Below, piece after piece: positions 1 to 8,304 of a stretch of 64,000 nucleotides of DNA. The notes beneath the pieces were generated by a model. It saw only the letters and a list, made by a program, of their open reading frames with translations. It did not search any database and had not been told where the DNA came from. Each line of letters starts with the position of its first letter. The stretch's first letter is position 1. Source of the stretch: Shewanella psychrophila (GTDB lineage: Bacteria > Pseudomonadota > Gammaproteobacteria > Enterobacterales > Shewanellaceae). A program made the position numbers and the translations under genes. The stretch covers positions 2,976,001 to 3,040,000 of the forward strand of contig NZ_CP014782.1 in NCBI RefSeq assembly GCF_002005305.1, in the 5' to 3' direction.

Positions 1-1325
1 TGGAAGAATTTGCCTACCGAAACGTCAGTGCAGCCGGGTTTTTCACTAGCCTGAGTCCCCATGCCAAACGAGACCTGACTCAATGGCAGCGAGACTGGCT
101 CTTCACTCCGGGTGTGAATACCATAAGGGCTGAGTTCGCTTGTGAGAATAACCGTATAAGTGAGTTTTCCCTTATACAATCTCCAGCCAGCGAGCAAAGC
201 CCTACTCTGAGAGAACAGAAAATAACACTGGCACTGTTTACCAAGGGAAGAAACGAGCTTCACAGAGTCCGCTCAATTTCAGTTACCTACAAGGGCGAGA
301 AAACGCCAATCGAGAAATTGAACGGCAATCGCTGTCCCGATCTCGTCTATCCTAACTATCTCGATTCAGGCTACGTGAAAGTAAGCTTGGATAGCCGCTC
401 ACTCGAGACGGTAACACAACACCTCAATATGGTCACAGAGCCTCAGTTACGCTCTATGTTATGGCAGAGCCTGTGGGAAAGCGTATCTGACGGTAAACTA
501 GCATTAAATAAATATCTAGGTGTGGTCTTCATTAATCTTCCAAAAGAGAAAGATCCAGCCATTCTGGAACAAGTACTGACCCAGCTCAATCAGAGTAAAG
601 CCCTCCTTGAGCAGATACTGCCAAATCACAGTAGTTACGTTCACATGGCACTGAAAGGCTTAGAGCAAATGAGCCTGAGAAAGGCCATGGTCAATGGTGA
701 GAGCGCCGATATTCAACGCCTTTGGTTTAATGCACATGTTCAATTTTCACGCAGCCAAGATGCCTTGACCCACCTAGCTAAATTACTGGCAGGTCACTCT
801 AGTATCAAGGGACTAGAGATAAACCAAGAGATGCGCTGGCACATCATCACCCAGCTCAATCGTTATGACTTTTTAGGCAGCCGCTCTCTGATAGACCAAG
901 AGCTAAGTAACGATCTGAGTCAGCGCGGCCAAAATGCCGCCATTACAGCCCAGGTCTCCAGACCCGAAGCCGGAATAAAACGCTATTGGCTGACTCATAT
1001 TCAACATGACAGCGAGCTGCCATTTTCGACACTCAGTATCGCCATGACCCATCTGTACCCAAAAGAGCAACAAAGATTGAGCTCTGCCAGCTCAGAGCAG
1101 AGACTAGAATCTCTGACTGAGATAGACGACCAAAAAAGTGACCGTTTTATGCAGATTTATGGCCAATACTTGATCCCAACTCAATGTAACCATGGAGGTA
1201 TCGCCATGCTCAAAAAGACGATAAATAATCAGCATGGACTCTCGGCGACGACTCAAAAAGCCCTGTTACAAGCCTATCAGAGCGAGTTAAGGTGTGTCGC
1301 CATTAAGGAGAGCCTGCTGCACTAA
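1..1325 (+). CDS. M1 family aminopeptidase, C-terminal part (5' end outside window)
   Basis: The reading frame is open from position 3, well before the first ATG at 114, so this is the 3' end of a gene that begins upstream. The residues before 114 (a Trp-rich stretch reading W-Q-R-D-W-L-F-T-P-G) resemble the conserved segment near the end of the catalytic domain of M1 zinc aminopeptidases such as PepN. The rest is a long helical C-terminal domain with Cys and Gln-Tyr motifs near its end. The zinc-binding HEXXH motif and the GAMEN motif lie outside the window, so catalytic competence cannot be judged. The expected role is removal of N-terminal amino acids from peptides. The stop is TAA at 1323-1325. 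The family assignment rests on recognition of the junction segment, not on a search. Confidence 0.7.
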   Translation, partial: EEFAYRNVSAAGFFTSLSPHAKRDLTQWQRDWLFTPGVNTIRAEFACENNRISEFSLIQSPASEQSPTLREQKITLALFTKGRNELHRVRSISVTYKGEKTPIEKLNGNRCPDLVYPNYLDSGYVKVSLDSRSLETVTQHLNMVTEPQLRSMLWQSLWESVSDGKLALNKYLGVVFINLPKEKDPAILEQVLTQLNQSKALLEQILPNHSSYVHMALKGLEQMSLRKAMVNGESADIQRLWFNAHVQFSRSQDALTHLAKLLAGHSSIKGLEINQEMRWHIITQLNRYDFLGSRSLIDQELSNDLSQRGQNAAITAQVSRPEAGIKRYWLTHIQHDSELPFSTLSIAMTHLYPKEQQRLSSASSEQRLESLTEIDDQKSDRFMQIYGQYLIPTQCNHGGIAMLKKTINNQHGLSATTQKALLQAYQSELRCVAIKESLLH

Positions 1326-1535
1326 TGAAACAAGAATAGCTTGGTCGGGACGAGTTTGGTTTATATGATTAATTTTTAGTAGGAAGCACTAACGCTTGAT
1401 ATTAGGAACGAACAAAAAAACATTAACTATCTGATGAGTAATAACATTTATTCATGGCATAGAGATTGCTATTCCAATACATATATAATGATTAACAATC
1501 AGAATTGCAAAGCAAGCATAGAGGGAATTAGAAAT

Positions 1536-1748
1536 ATGGGACCATTTGAAGTCATCACAGTTGCCATCATTGCCGTATTCGGTGTGAAGGCCTTTAAAGA
1601 ATATAACAATAAAAAAATCAGTGTCGATACCAGTGAAGTTGATGCGCTTAAGTCAGAACTCGTCAAACTACAGGAGCGCGTAGCCACACTCGAAACCATA
1701 GTCACTGACAAGTCATATCAACTCGGTGAGCAGATAAACAAGCTATAG
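1536..1748 (+). CDS. Small membrane-anchored coiled-coil protein (PspB-like size)
   Basis: A 70-residue product starting at the ATG at 1536, chosen because GAGGG lies about 10 nt upstream and the protein then opens directly with a hydrophobic segment (VITVAIIAVFGVKAF, residues 5-19). The remainder is a charged amphipathic helix with heptad-like spacing of Leu and Val (residues 35-65), predicted to be a cytoplasmic coiled coil. This single membrane helix plus coiled coil resembles the layout of phage-shock PspB, but I do not see enough sequence identity to name it. An upstream ATG at 1434 gives 34 more residues that look non-coding. Function unknown. Confidence 0.6.
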   Translation: MGPFEVITVAIIAVFGVKAFKEYNNKKISVDTSEVDALKSELVKLQERVATLETIVTDKSYQLGEQINKL

Positions 1749-1769
1749 CTTCCCAGAGCTTAAAACAAA

Positions 1770-1799
1770 AAACCAGTGCATAGGGATATGCACTGGTTT
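1770..1799 (-). terminator. Rho-independent terminator of the phosphoribosyltransferase gene
   Basis: A 13-bp perfect stem (AAACCAGTGCATA with its complement) around a 4-nt loop, followed on the minus strand by a T-rich run. It lies 31 bp past the stop of the minus-strand gene at 1830 and could also stop reading from 1748. Confidence 0.8.
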
Positions 1800-1829
1800 C
1801 ATATACTCGGCCTAAATACTTAACCTTTA

Positions 1830-2396
1830 TTAAACGAAAAGCTCTTTAATATTAGCCAGATCGCTTTTACCTTCGAGAATTTCATCGGGTGATAACCCAG
1901 AGACTTCATGGGGAAACACTAACCACTCTTCTGACTCATGAATAAAGTAATCAGGCTTTAAAGGCACAGATGTATTCTTAGGCTTGAAATAAGGACACGC
2001 AATACGCACATCTTTTGGCATATTAAGGCGCATCAACTCACTGAGTTTATCTTTGAGTGCATGAATGCTGCGACCCGAATCGAACACATCATCGACAATC
2101 AACAGACCATCATCGGCATTGGCATTTTCGACGATATAATGCAGTCCATGAACCTTAATTTTTTTGTTCTGCTTGTCGGTGCCGATCCCATAATAAGAAG
2201 AAGTACGAACCGCAATATGATCGGTTTCAACCTCTTTAAAATCGAAATATTCCTGCACCGCGATCCCTATAGGTGCACCACCACGCCAGATCCCAACGAT
2301 AAATTGCGGACGAAAACCGCTCTCATAAACCTGCGCCGCTAGGCGAAATGAATCTTCAAGCAATTCCTGAGCTGTAATAAAGTGCTTATCTGACAT
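1830..2396 (-). CDS. Purine-type phosphoribosyltransferase
   Basis: A 188-residue cytoplasmic protein of the type I phosphoribosyltransferase fold. The PRPP-binding signature is visible as LLIVDDVFDSGRSI (about residues 98-111), with the expected pair of acidic residues and the small Gly/Ser loop. An early GIWRGGAPIG segment corresponds to the loop that contacts pyrophosphate. The family transfers a ribosyl-5-phosphate from PRPP to a purine base in salvage, and the sequence is closest to hypoxanthine/guanine or xanthine types, but the base specificity cannot be read from sequence alone. It stands alone, with its own terminator, facing away from the PhoD gene. Confidence 0.85.
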   Translation of the reverse strand: MSDKHFITAQELLEDSFRLAAQVYESGFRPQFIVGIWRGGAPIGIAVQEYFDFKEVETDHIAVRTSSYYGIGTDKQNKKIKVHGLHYIVENANADDGLLIVDDVFDSGRSIHALKDKLSELMRLNMPKDVRIACPYFKPKNTSVPLKPDYFIHESEEWLVFPHEVSGLSPDEILEGKSDLANIKELFV

Positions 2397-2720
2397 TCGA
2401 CCATCCCCATCTTGTTATTTAATTAGGTCAACTTGGTAGGCGAAACGAGCACTCCAAAGACGGAATGCGCGCTATTTTATTCCTGCGAAATAATCACAGG
2501 TTAAAGTGTAGGCACCAACCAGATTTTGGGGCGGAATTTTATACTAAAACGAGATTCGATGCCTCATATAAAATAAAAACTTAGACTCTAATCGCTATTT
2601 ATTTTATTTATCGCCTCAAAGTAATGACTAATTTAAGGGATTAAATCTGGGATTTGAAAGCAAATTACTATCGAAAAAGAACTATTAAAAAAGTGCTATC
2701 AAAAAAGAGCTACAAAAAAA
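2397..2720. other. Intergenic region upstream of the phosphoribosyltransferase
   Basis: About 320 bp, AT-rich in its right half, with several poly-A stretches. It must hold the minus-strand promoter for the phosphoribosyltransferase gene. I see no open frame of note and no repeat element. Confidence 0.5.
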
Positions 2721-2748
2721 TGAGCCACATCTTACTAAATGTGGCTCA
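2721..2748 (-). terminator. Terminator of the PhoD-like phosphatase gene
   Basis: A 10-bp perfect stem (TGAGCCACAT with its complement) and 8-nt loop, followed on the minus strand by seven T residues. It lies about 60 bp past the phosphatase stop. Confidence 0.85.
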
Positions 2749-2808
2749 TGGTTTACTGCCAAGCTCTGGCTTTAGCATTACACTCGCTAGTTAATCACGA
2801 CTTAATCG

Positions 2809-4581
2809 CTAACTGGCACTCACCACCTGCGCCGTCCCCATCTCACAGACACAAGTCTGTTGCTTACTCATATCTTCACTGAAGTCTTCAGAGAGTATGG
2901 TATCGACATAATGCCAGTCACTGCGAACTTCATCTGCTGTGAAGGTGAGTAGCATAAAGCCCCTGTCTCTTAAGTTGGTATACTTAAGGCCCTCCACCAT
3001 CTCCAAGATCCCCGCTTCAGTTTGCACCTGCTGATCTTCCGGGATCCCCAGATAATACTCGAGACCAGGAGAGGATACAGAGCTGGTAGCAAACTCCACG
3101 CCTACACAGTCACCATGACTGTCCATAAGCTCATTAGCCCAGGCATTATGAGTATCCCCGGCTAGTACCACTAAGTTACAACCAATAGATTTCGCCGTGG
3201 CCAATACCACCTCACGCTCATAGGCATAGCCATCCCAGGCATCTAAGTTATAGGGCACTGCAGGCATCTGCAGCAAAGCTATAGCCTCTGGGGTTAACCT
3301 GTGCTGGTTCTCGATAAGAAAAGTATATTCAAATGCCGTAACCGTCGGATCTTTCGCCTCCCAACGGGCGGCTATTTTCGCGAGCGCCGCCAACTCACCA
3401 AACTCTGACACGCTCAGTTTTTGCATGGCAATGGCTGCCGGAAGCATCATGCTGCCCATCAAAACCTGCTGACCCAAAACTTGCCACTTGCCTGTCGCTG
3501 TCAGCAAGCTAGATTGTAACCATTGCAGCTGCTCGGTGCCCAGCAAGGTTCGCTCTGTCCCCGTCACTGCGGCCATAAAATTCTGACTATCCATAGATTT
3601 GGTCACAGGATCAATAAAGTCGACATAGTTTAAGGGTTTATCACGGGCTAAGACCCGTGTGTCTAGCATATGCAGGTCGACCAGATCGCCGAAACTAAAG
3701 GAGCGGTAAATCTCCTCATGATTGCCTTCACGCCAAGGGCGAATGGGCAACCACTCGAAATAAGCCTGCAGCGCTCCCTGTTTTCTCTCATCGAAATCAC
3801 CGTCTTCCTCGTTGTGATTCTCGGCGCCATTCTGCCAGGTATCATTAGCGACTTCGTGGTCGTCCCATACCGTAATAAAGGGCACCTTGGCATGTAATTC
3901 AGTCAGTTTTGAGTCAGTTCGATATTGCGCATAGCGAGTACGATAATCGGTTAAGGTGAGTAGCTCCCCTGCCGGGAGAACCTCGCGATCCATTTCAGCA
4001 GCGTGCTCGCTGGCATATTCACCGCGAGCATATTCATAGATATAGTCCCCTAGGTGAATAACCGCATCCAGCCCCTCTTGCTGAGCCGCTAATGCGTATA
4101 CATTAAAATGTCCTGCCGGAAAATTCGCACAAGAGAGCACGGCTAACTTAACTTGATCTATGGCCCCTTGAGGTAAGGTGAGTGCCCTGCCCACTTCTGA
4201 AACAGCTTCCCCTTGCTTAAAACGGTAGAAATATTGAGTCCCGGCGTCCAGCCCAGTTGCATCTACTTTAATGGTGTAATCTCGCTCGGCACTGGTGGTG
4301 GTTTCACCATTGGTGACTAAATTAGTGAACTCCGTATCCGTAGCAAGCTCCCAAGCAACCATGAGTTCCCCTTCTACTTCAGGGGTCACACGAGTCCACA
4401 AGATGATGGCATCATGGCTAGGATCACCACTAGCAACACCATGTAAAAATTCAGCCTTAACAGCATCATCATTGCTGTCGTTACTATCACTACAGCCCAT
4501 CAAGCCATATGACACAACTGCCGCGCCCACACCTTTAGTCGACATTTCCAAAAAATCCCGACGTGTAAATCTCCGTTTCAT
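2809..4581 (-). CDS. PhoD-family alkaline phosphatase, Tat-exported lipoprotein candidate
   Basis: A 590-residue protein of the PhoD metallophosphatase family, which cleaves phosphate mono- or diesters outside the cytoplasm. I chose the ATG at 4581 (eight codons inside the longest frame) because AAGGA lies 8 nt upstream and the protein then starts with a twin-arginine signal (RRDFLEM, residues 7-13). The signal ends in YGLMGC, which looks like a lipobox, so it may be both Tat-exported and lipid-anchored at Cys30. An N-terminal beta domain (GVASGDPSHDAIILWTR) precedes the catalytic part, where the metal-binding motifs HLGDYIYEY, WDDHEVAND and GDTHNAW are intact. It is a single-gene unit with its own terminator. 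No Pho box was identified. Confidence 0.9.
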   Translation of the reverse strand: MKRRFTRRDFLEMSTKGVGAAVVSYGLMGCSDSNDSNDDAVKAEFLHGVASGDPSHDAIILWTRVTPEVEGELMVAWELATDTEFTNLVTNGETTTSAERDYTIKVDATGLDAGTQYFYRFKQGEAVSEVGRALTLPQGAIDQVKLAVLSCANFPAGHFNVYALAAQQEGLDAVIHLGDYIYEYARGEYASEHAAEMDREVLPAGELLTLTDYRTRYAQYRTDSKLTELHAKVPFITVWDDHEVANDTWQNGAENHNEEDGDFDERKQGALQAYFEWLPIRPWREGNHEEIYRSFSFGDLVDLHMLDTRVLARDKPLNYVDFIDPVTKSMDSQNFMAAVTGTERTLLGTEQLQWLQSSLLTATGKWQVLGQQVLMGSMMLPAAIAMQKLSVSEFGELAALAKIAARWEAKDPTVTAFEYTFLIENQHRLTPEAIALLQMPAVPYNLDAWDGYAYEREVVLATAKSIGCNLVVLAGDTHNAWANELMDSHGDCVGVEFATSSVSSPGLEYYLGIPEDQQVQTEAGILEMVEGLKYTNLRDRGFMLLTFTADEVRSDWHYVDTILSEDFSEDMSKQQTCVCEMGTAQVVSAS

Positions 4582-4782
4582 TATTATTATCCTTATAATG
4601 CACAAGTGGTAAGAGGTCTAACAAGTATTGTGCAACACCACTATTACATTCGTGCTACACATTGTCTAATGTGGGGGAAACGTGCACAAAAAAAGATAAT
4701 TAAGCTATATTACTCAGGGTGTTAAATGGGACAAAACGATCGGCCCCTAGTCACTATCGCAATCAGACATAAGGATAAGTGG

Positions 4783-5211
4783 ATGAAAGTACAAGACATC
4801 ATGACAATTTCAGTGGTATGTATCAGCGATCAGGCCAGTTTAAAAGATGCTCACGCTCTTATGACAAATAGAAATGTCAGGCACCTTCCTGTTATCTCTG
4901 AGCAAGACTCAAGTTTGGTCGGCATTCTTACCCATAAGAAGATGGTTGCAACCGTGATGGCATTAGTCAATAAATACGGCAGTGGAGCATTAGACAGACG
5001 TGAGCGGGCACAAACCGTTGAAAGTATCATGGACAAGAATTATCAACATCTCACCGCCGATGAGCCTTTACCCATAGTAGTAGAATACTTTATCGACAAT
5101 AAACTCGGCTGCCTACCCGTCATCAATGCTCAAGGCAAAGTTGAAGGCATAGTCACCTCTTCTGACTTTGTGAAGCTGTGTGCCAAGCTGCTTAAGCTAT
5201 CGGTAAGTTAA
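4783..5211 (+). CDS. Tandem CBS-domain protein
   Basis: A 142-residue soluble protein made almost entirely of two CBS motifs (about residues 1-65 and 80-140), which together form one Bateman module that binds adenosine nucleotides. The first motif opens with VQDIMT and the second with VESIMDKN; each closes with a Val-Gly-Ile or Glu-Gly-Ile strand followed by Thr or Ser and Asp. I chose the ATG at 4783 because AAGGA sits 7 nt upstream and the family normally starts at this Met-Lys-Val; an ATG at 4726 would add 19 residues. No partner enzyme is fused or adjacent, so the regulated target is unknown. Confidence 0.85.
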   Translation: MKVQDIMTISVVCISDQASLKDAHALMTNRNVRHLPVISEQDSSLVGILTHKKMVATVMALVNKYGSGALDRRERAQTVESIMDKNYQHLTADEPLPIVVEYFIDNKLGCLPVINAQGKVEGIVTSSDFVKLCAKLLKLSVS

Positions 5212-5276
5212 CCCTAGAACGGCTTTAGTTTCGCACCGAAATGGCTTAACTTGGCAATAATCAGGCAAAGAGCACA

Positions 5277-5987
5277 CTAGGTAAAAAGCGGACTAAATAA
5301 CGGAGCAGTTAAGACCATGGCAATACCGGTAAAAATCATGGTAAGGCTGGCGATAACGCCTTCCTCTTCCCCTATCTCAGAGGCTTTGGCCGCGCCGACA
5401 CCGTGAGCCGATGCACCGAGCGCGGCGCCCTTACCCAGAGATGTGCTAATTTTTGCCAACCTAAAAATAGGCTCACAAATTATCATGCCTAATACCCCAG
5501 TGAGCAAAACCAACATGGCCGTCAGCTCAGGCACACCACCAAAGCTCGATGTTGCTTCCATGGCAAAAGGCGTAGAAACGAAACGGACTAGCACACTTTG
5601 AGCGAGCTCCGGTGGCAGAGAGACTAGCTTAGACAGGCTCCAGGACGAGATTAAGCCTAAGAGGAGCCCGAAGATCACACCAATAGAAAGCGTGAGTGGG
5701 TATTTAGCAATTAAGTGCCGCTCACGATAGATAGGCACAGCGAAGGCGATGACCGCAGGCGTCAACATCAAGGTCAACAGATGACTGAAGTGAAAATAGC
5801 TAGGTAAGGGAATATCCAACAACAGGACCAGAGAGATAATCCCTAGAGGTGCCAGCATGATGGGCGACAACCACCAGAATTTGAGTTTTCCATAAGCATA
5901 TTTTGCCCCCGAGTAACACGCTAGTGTCATCACTAAACTAAAAATGCCGACCAAAGCCAGGCCTGTATCTTCGAACATAGACATCAT
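5277..5987 (-). CDS. LrgB/CidB (YohK) family inner membrane protein
   Basis: A 236-residue polytopic membrane protein with about seven hydrophobic segments. The C-terminal part (GKGAALGASAHGVGAAKASEIGEEEG) is the hallmark of the LrgB family. These proteins work with LrgA as holin/antiholin-like or metabolite-transport partners; in Bacillus the homologous pair exports pyruvate. Its ATG follows the stop of the LrgA gene directly (TAA-ATG), and GGAAGG in the end of lrgA serves as its ribosome binding site, so translation is probably coupled. The two genes form one operon divergent from a LysR regulator. Confidence 0.9.
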   Translation of the reverse strand: MMSMFEDTGLALVGIFSLVMTLACYSGAKYAYGKLKFWWLSPIMLAPLGIISLVLLLDIPLPSYFHFSHLLTLMLTPAVIAFAVPIYRERHLIAKYPLTLSIGVIFGLLLGLISSWSLSKLVSLPPELAQSVLVRFVSTPFAMEATSSFGGVPELTAMLVLLTGVLGMIICEPIFRLAKISTSLGKGAALGASAHGVGAAKASEIGEEEGVIASLTMIFTGIAMVLTAPLFSPLFT

Positions 5988-6497
5988 TTAACCTTCCATA
6001 CTCGGTGCCAACGAGGCCTGGGCTCGCTGGCGATTCATTCTACGCTCGAAACGAAAAACACGATCGACCACGAACCCTGTTCCCACCAGCACAAATACCG
6101 TTCCCAGTACTAACATCACGATCAGTCGAGCACCGTAATGCTCAAATAAACTTTGATACTTAATCACTGAGACAACCGGAGGGATAAAAAACAGCAGCAG
6201 TTCGCCGATCAGCCAGGCCGAGCCTAAGCTAACGCCACGTTCGGGGATCGTTTTAGTCAACAGGAGTAACAGGACTATGGCGAGACCTATGACGCTCCCG
6301 GGAATAGGTAAGTTAAAGTATTGCTCGGCTTGCACGCAGATAATCGCTAGCAAACTAAACAGGCTCACCTGTGCCAAGGTCTGTAGCATCACTCTCAACT
6401 TGCCATTGCTCTTTGTCCCTAAGGAAACCTTAGCGCTACTCTCGCTAGTGAAGCTGGGATCGGTATCACTCTCATTGGAGGCACATGAAGCAGGCAT
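5988..6497 (-). CDS. LrgA/CidA (YohJ) family inner membrane protein
   Basis: A membrane protein whose conserved core (from LQTLAQVSLFSLLAI) has four hydrophobic segments and the family motif LPIPGSVIGLAIVLLLL. It is the partner of the LrgB protein encoded immediately downstream. The start is uncertain: the frame is open to a TTG at 6518, the first ATG is at 6497 (used here, 169 residues), and an ATG at 6389 with GAGAG just upstream would give about 133 residues, the usual family length. The extra N-terminus is polar, Ser-rich and unlike other members. It is probably controlled by the divergent LysR gene at 6602. Confidence 0.85.
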   Translation of the reverse strand: MPASCASNESDTDPSFTSESSAKVSLGTKSNGKLRVMLQTLAQVSLFSLLAIICVQAEQYFNLPIPGSVIGLAIVLLLLLTKTIPERGVSLGSAWLIGELLLFFIPPVVSVIKYQSLFEHYGARLIVMLVLGTVFVLVGTGFVVDRVFRFERRMNRQRAQASLAPSMEG

Positions 6498-6525
6498 AGG
6501 TTGGATAAACTCATTCAATAACTGA

Positions 6526-6547
6526 AGTGCAAGTTTACGCTTGCACT
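6526..6547. promoter_or_regulatory. Candidate operator between lrgA and the LysR gene
   Basis: A perfect 8-bp inverted repeat, AGTGCAAG - 6 nt - CTTGCACT, lies in the divergent intergenic region. A site here would suit binding by the divergent LysR-type regulator, although the spacing is not the textbook T-N11-A form. The assignment is inferred from position only. Confidence 0.4.
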
Positions 6548-6601
6548 ATAGATAAAAAAAATGAATATTAATTATAGAATACATTCCAATAGGTTATACA
6601 A

Positions 6602-7489
6602 ATGGATCTACGTGTTATTGGTTATCTGATTGAGATAGTCGACTCCGGCGGCTTTGCTAAAGCCTCCGAGAGAGTCCACATCACCCAACCTGCACTATCG
6701 AAAGCGATTCAACAACTTGAACATGAACTGGATGTCATTTTACTCGAGCGCGGTAAGCGAGGCACTCGCGTCAAGCTCACCCCCGCCGGTGAGCTGGTCT
6801 ACCGTCATGGACAAACCTTACTGGCTAACAAGCAATCATTAATCAATGAACTCGCTGCCCAGCGTGGGCTAACCTCGGGTCAGTTAAAACTCGGTCTTGC
6901 TCCATTGGGCAGCGCCGAGCTCTTCGCACCGGTTATCGCAAAGTACCGAGATACTTACCCTAAAATCGAGATGGAGCTATTAGTCCGTGGCTCAGTAGAA
7001 CAAAAAGAAGCCTTGATTAAGGGAGAGATAGAGCTAGCTACAGGCATCATAGCCCGAAATAAGCAGTTTGAAGGCATCCTAGTACGTGATGAGCCTATGG
7101 TCGTCGTCTTGCCTAAACATCATGTATTAGCCAATGAGCAGTCATTGAGACTGGAACAAATCTCCCTCGAGCCACAAATCATGTTCGAACCAGGTTTTTC
7201 CCTCCATAGCATGGTCTTAGACAGCTGTAAGCAAGCGGGTTTTACGCCGAAAAATATCACTCGAATAAGTCAGGCAGAATTTGGCATCGCCCTAGTCGCT
7301 GCCGGAACTGGCAATATGTTACTGCCTAAGATGATCGCCGAGCGTCACAGGGTCGCTGGCGTCGTCTCGGTGCCACTTGTCGGCTCAGACTTGAGGTGGA
7401 ACATGTCGCTATTTTGGCGAAAGGAGCAAGCCCTCTCTTTTGCAGCGAAAGCCATGATTGAGATGATAAAACAAACAAGCCCCGTTTAA
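6602..7489 (+). CDS. LysR-family transcriptional regulator divergent from lrgAB
   Basis: A 295-residue regulator with an N-terminal winged helix-turn-helix (residues 1-60: FAKASERVHITQPALSKAIQQLE) and a C-terminal effector-binding domain (about 90-290). It is transcribed away from the lrgA-lrgB pair, and LysR regulators next to such pairs (CidR type) commonly control them in response to a carbon metabolite. The target is inferred from this layout. The stop codon TAA lies inside the palindrome that forms the terminator, so the last codons double as the terminator stem. Confidence 0.9.
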   Translation: MDLRVIGYLIEIVDSGGFAKASERVHITQPALSKAIQQLEHELDVILLERGKRGTRVKLTPAGELVYRHGQTLLANKQSLINELAAQRGLTSGQLKLGLAPLGSAELFAPVIAKYRDTYPKIEMELLVRGSVEQKEALIKGEIELATGIIARNKQFEGILVRDEPMVVVLPKHHVLANEQSLRLEQISLEPQIMFEPGFSLHSMVLDSCKQAGFTPKNITRISQAEFGIALVAAGTGNMLLPKMIAERHRVAGVVSVPLVGSDLRWNMSLFWRKEQALSFAAKAMIEMIKQTSPV

Positions 7490-7505
7490 ACGGGGCTTGT
7501 TTTGG
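7475..7505. terminator. Bidirectional terminator shared by the LysR and cyclophilin genes
   Basis: A perfect 26-nt palindrome centred on TTTAAA, with T-rich DNA on the right and A-rich on the left. The LysR stop codon (7487-7489) is at its centre. The convergent cyclophilin gene ends at 7533. Confidence 0.85.
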
Positions 7506-7532
7506 CAAAGATACAGCTTATACCCTTTGGCA

Positions 7533-8162
7533 TTATGTTCCGGGGCAGACAATCTCACTGACACTATTGATGAGGATATTTTCTACGGGAACACTGTTAC
7601 TGGTATCGACAATATCAATCTGATCGACGATTTCAATTCCATCAATCACCTTACCGAATACCGCATAACCAACACCATCGGAGGCGTGTTCTTGATCCAA
7701 ATTAGCATTGTCTATTGTATTAATATAAAACTGTGAAGTGGCCGAATTGGGAGCTGTGGTTCTCGCCATGGCTATAGTGCCGCGCAAATTACTTATCCCG
7801 ACATTCGCTTCATTCTCGATTGGATCTCGTGTCTCTTTTTGAACCAAATCTGGTGTAAACCCACCACCTTGCACAACAAACTGACGCACTACACGATGAA
7901 ATATCAAGCCATCATAGAAACCAGTATCCACATACTGTTTAAAATTCTCGCCCGTGATAGGGGTATTGCTGGCATCGATAGCTAAGGTAATATCCCCCAT
8001 GCTAGTACTCATAGAATAACAATAATCTTGTGCTAACTCAGGGGCTGGAGCCGGAGGTGGTGTTGGCGGTGTCGTCGAACCAGAGTCATCTGAACCACCA
8101 CAGGCGGTTAACACGGAAGCCAACACTAAACTTGAGGCTATACTTACTGCAAATTTTTTCAT
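7533..8162 (-). CDS. Lipoprotein peptidyl-prolyl cis-trans isomerase (cyclophilin type)
   Basis: A 209-residue secreted cyclophilin. Residues 1-21 form a lipoprotein signal ending in the lipobox LTAC, followed by a Gly/Ser then Pro-rich linker (about 22-43) and a cyclophilin domain (about 45-205). The active-site Arg segment FHRVVRQFVVQGGGF is intact, as is the AMARTTAPNSATSQFYIN segment. The enzyme should catalyse Xaa-Pro isomerisation in the periplasm, tethered to a membrane. It resembles PpiA-type periplasmic rotamases, but the lipid anchor and proline linker differ from classical PpiA. It is a single-gene unit convergent with the LysR gene. Confidence 0.9.
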   Translation of the reverse strand: MKKFAVSIASSLVLASVLTACGGSDDSGSTTPPTPPPAPAPELAQDYCYSMSTSMGDITLAIDASNTPITGENFKQYVDTGFYDGLIFHRVVRQFVVQGGGFTPDLVQKETRDPIENEANVGISNLRGTIAMARTTAPNSATSQFYINTIDNANLDQEHASDGVGYAVFGKVIDGIEIVDQIDIVDTSNSVPVENILINSVSEIVCPGT

Positions 8163-8304
8163 CTATATCCCTATTTTCTTATCGGCTCATTAGCATTTTT
8201 ATTAGTAGGCCGGTCAATGACTACGTTAAGACAGGTTAAACCCTACAAACATTTAACCTGTCACACAATAGAAGATACAAACTAAAACATTTAGGCAACC
8301 TTGG

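Noticed and set aside
8231..8261. Inverted repeat ACAGGTTAAA/TTTAACCTGT as terminator of the DUF808 gene
   Set aside because: The stem is good, but no T-run follows on the minus strand; could equally be an operator of the cyclophilin gene, so not called.
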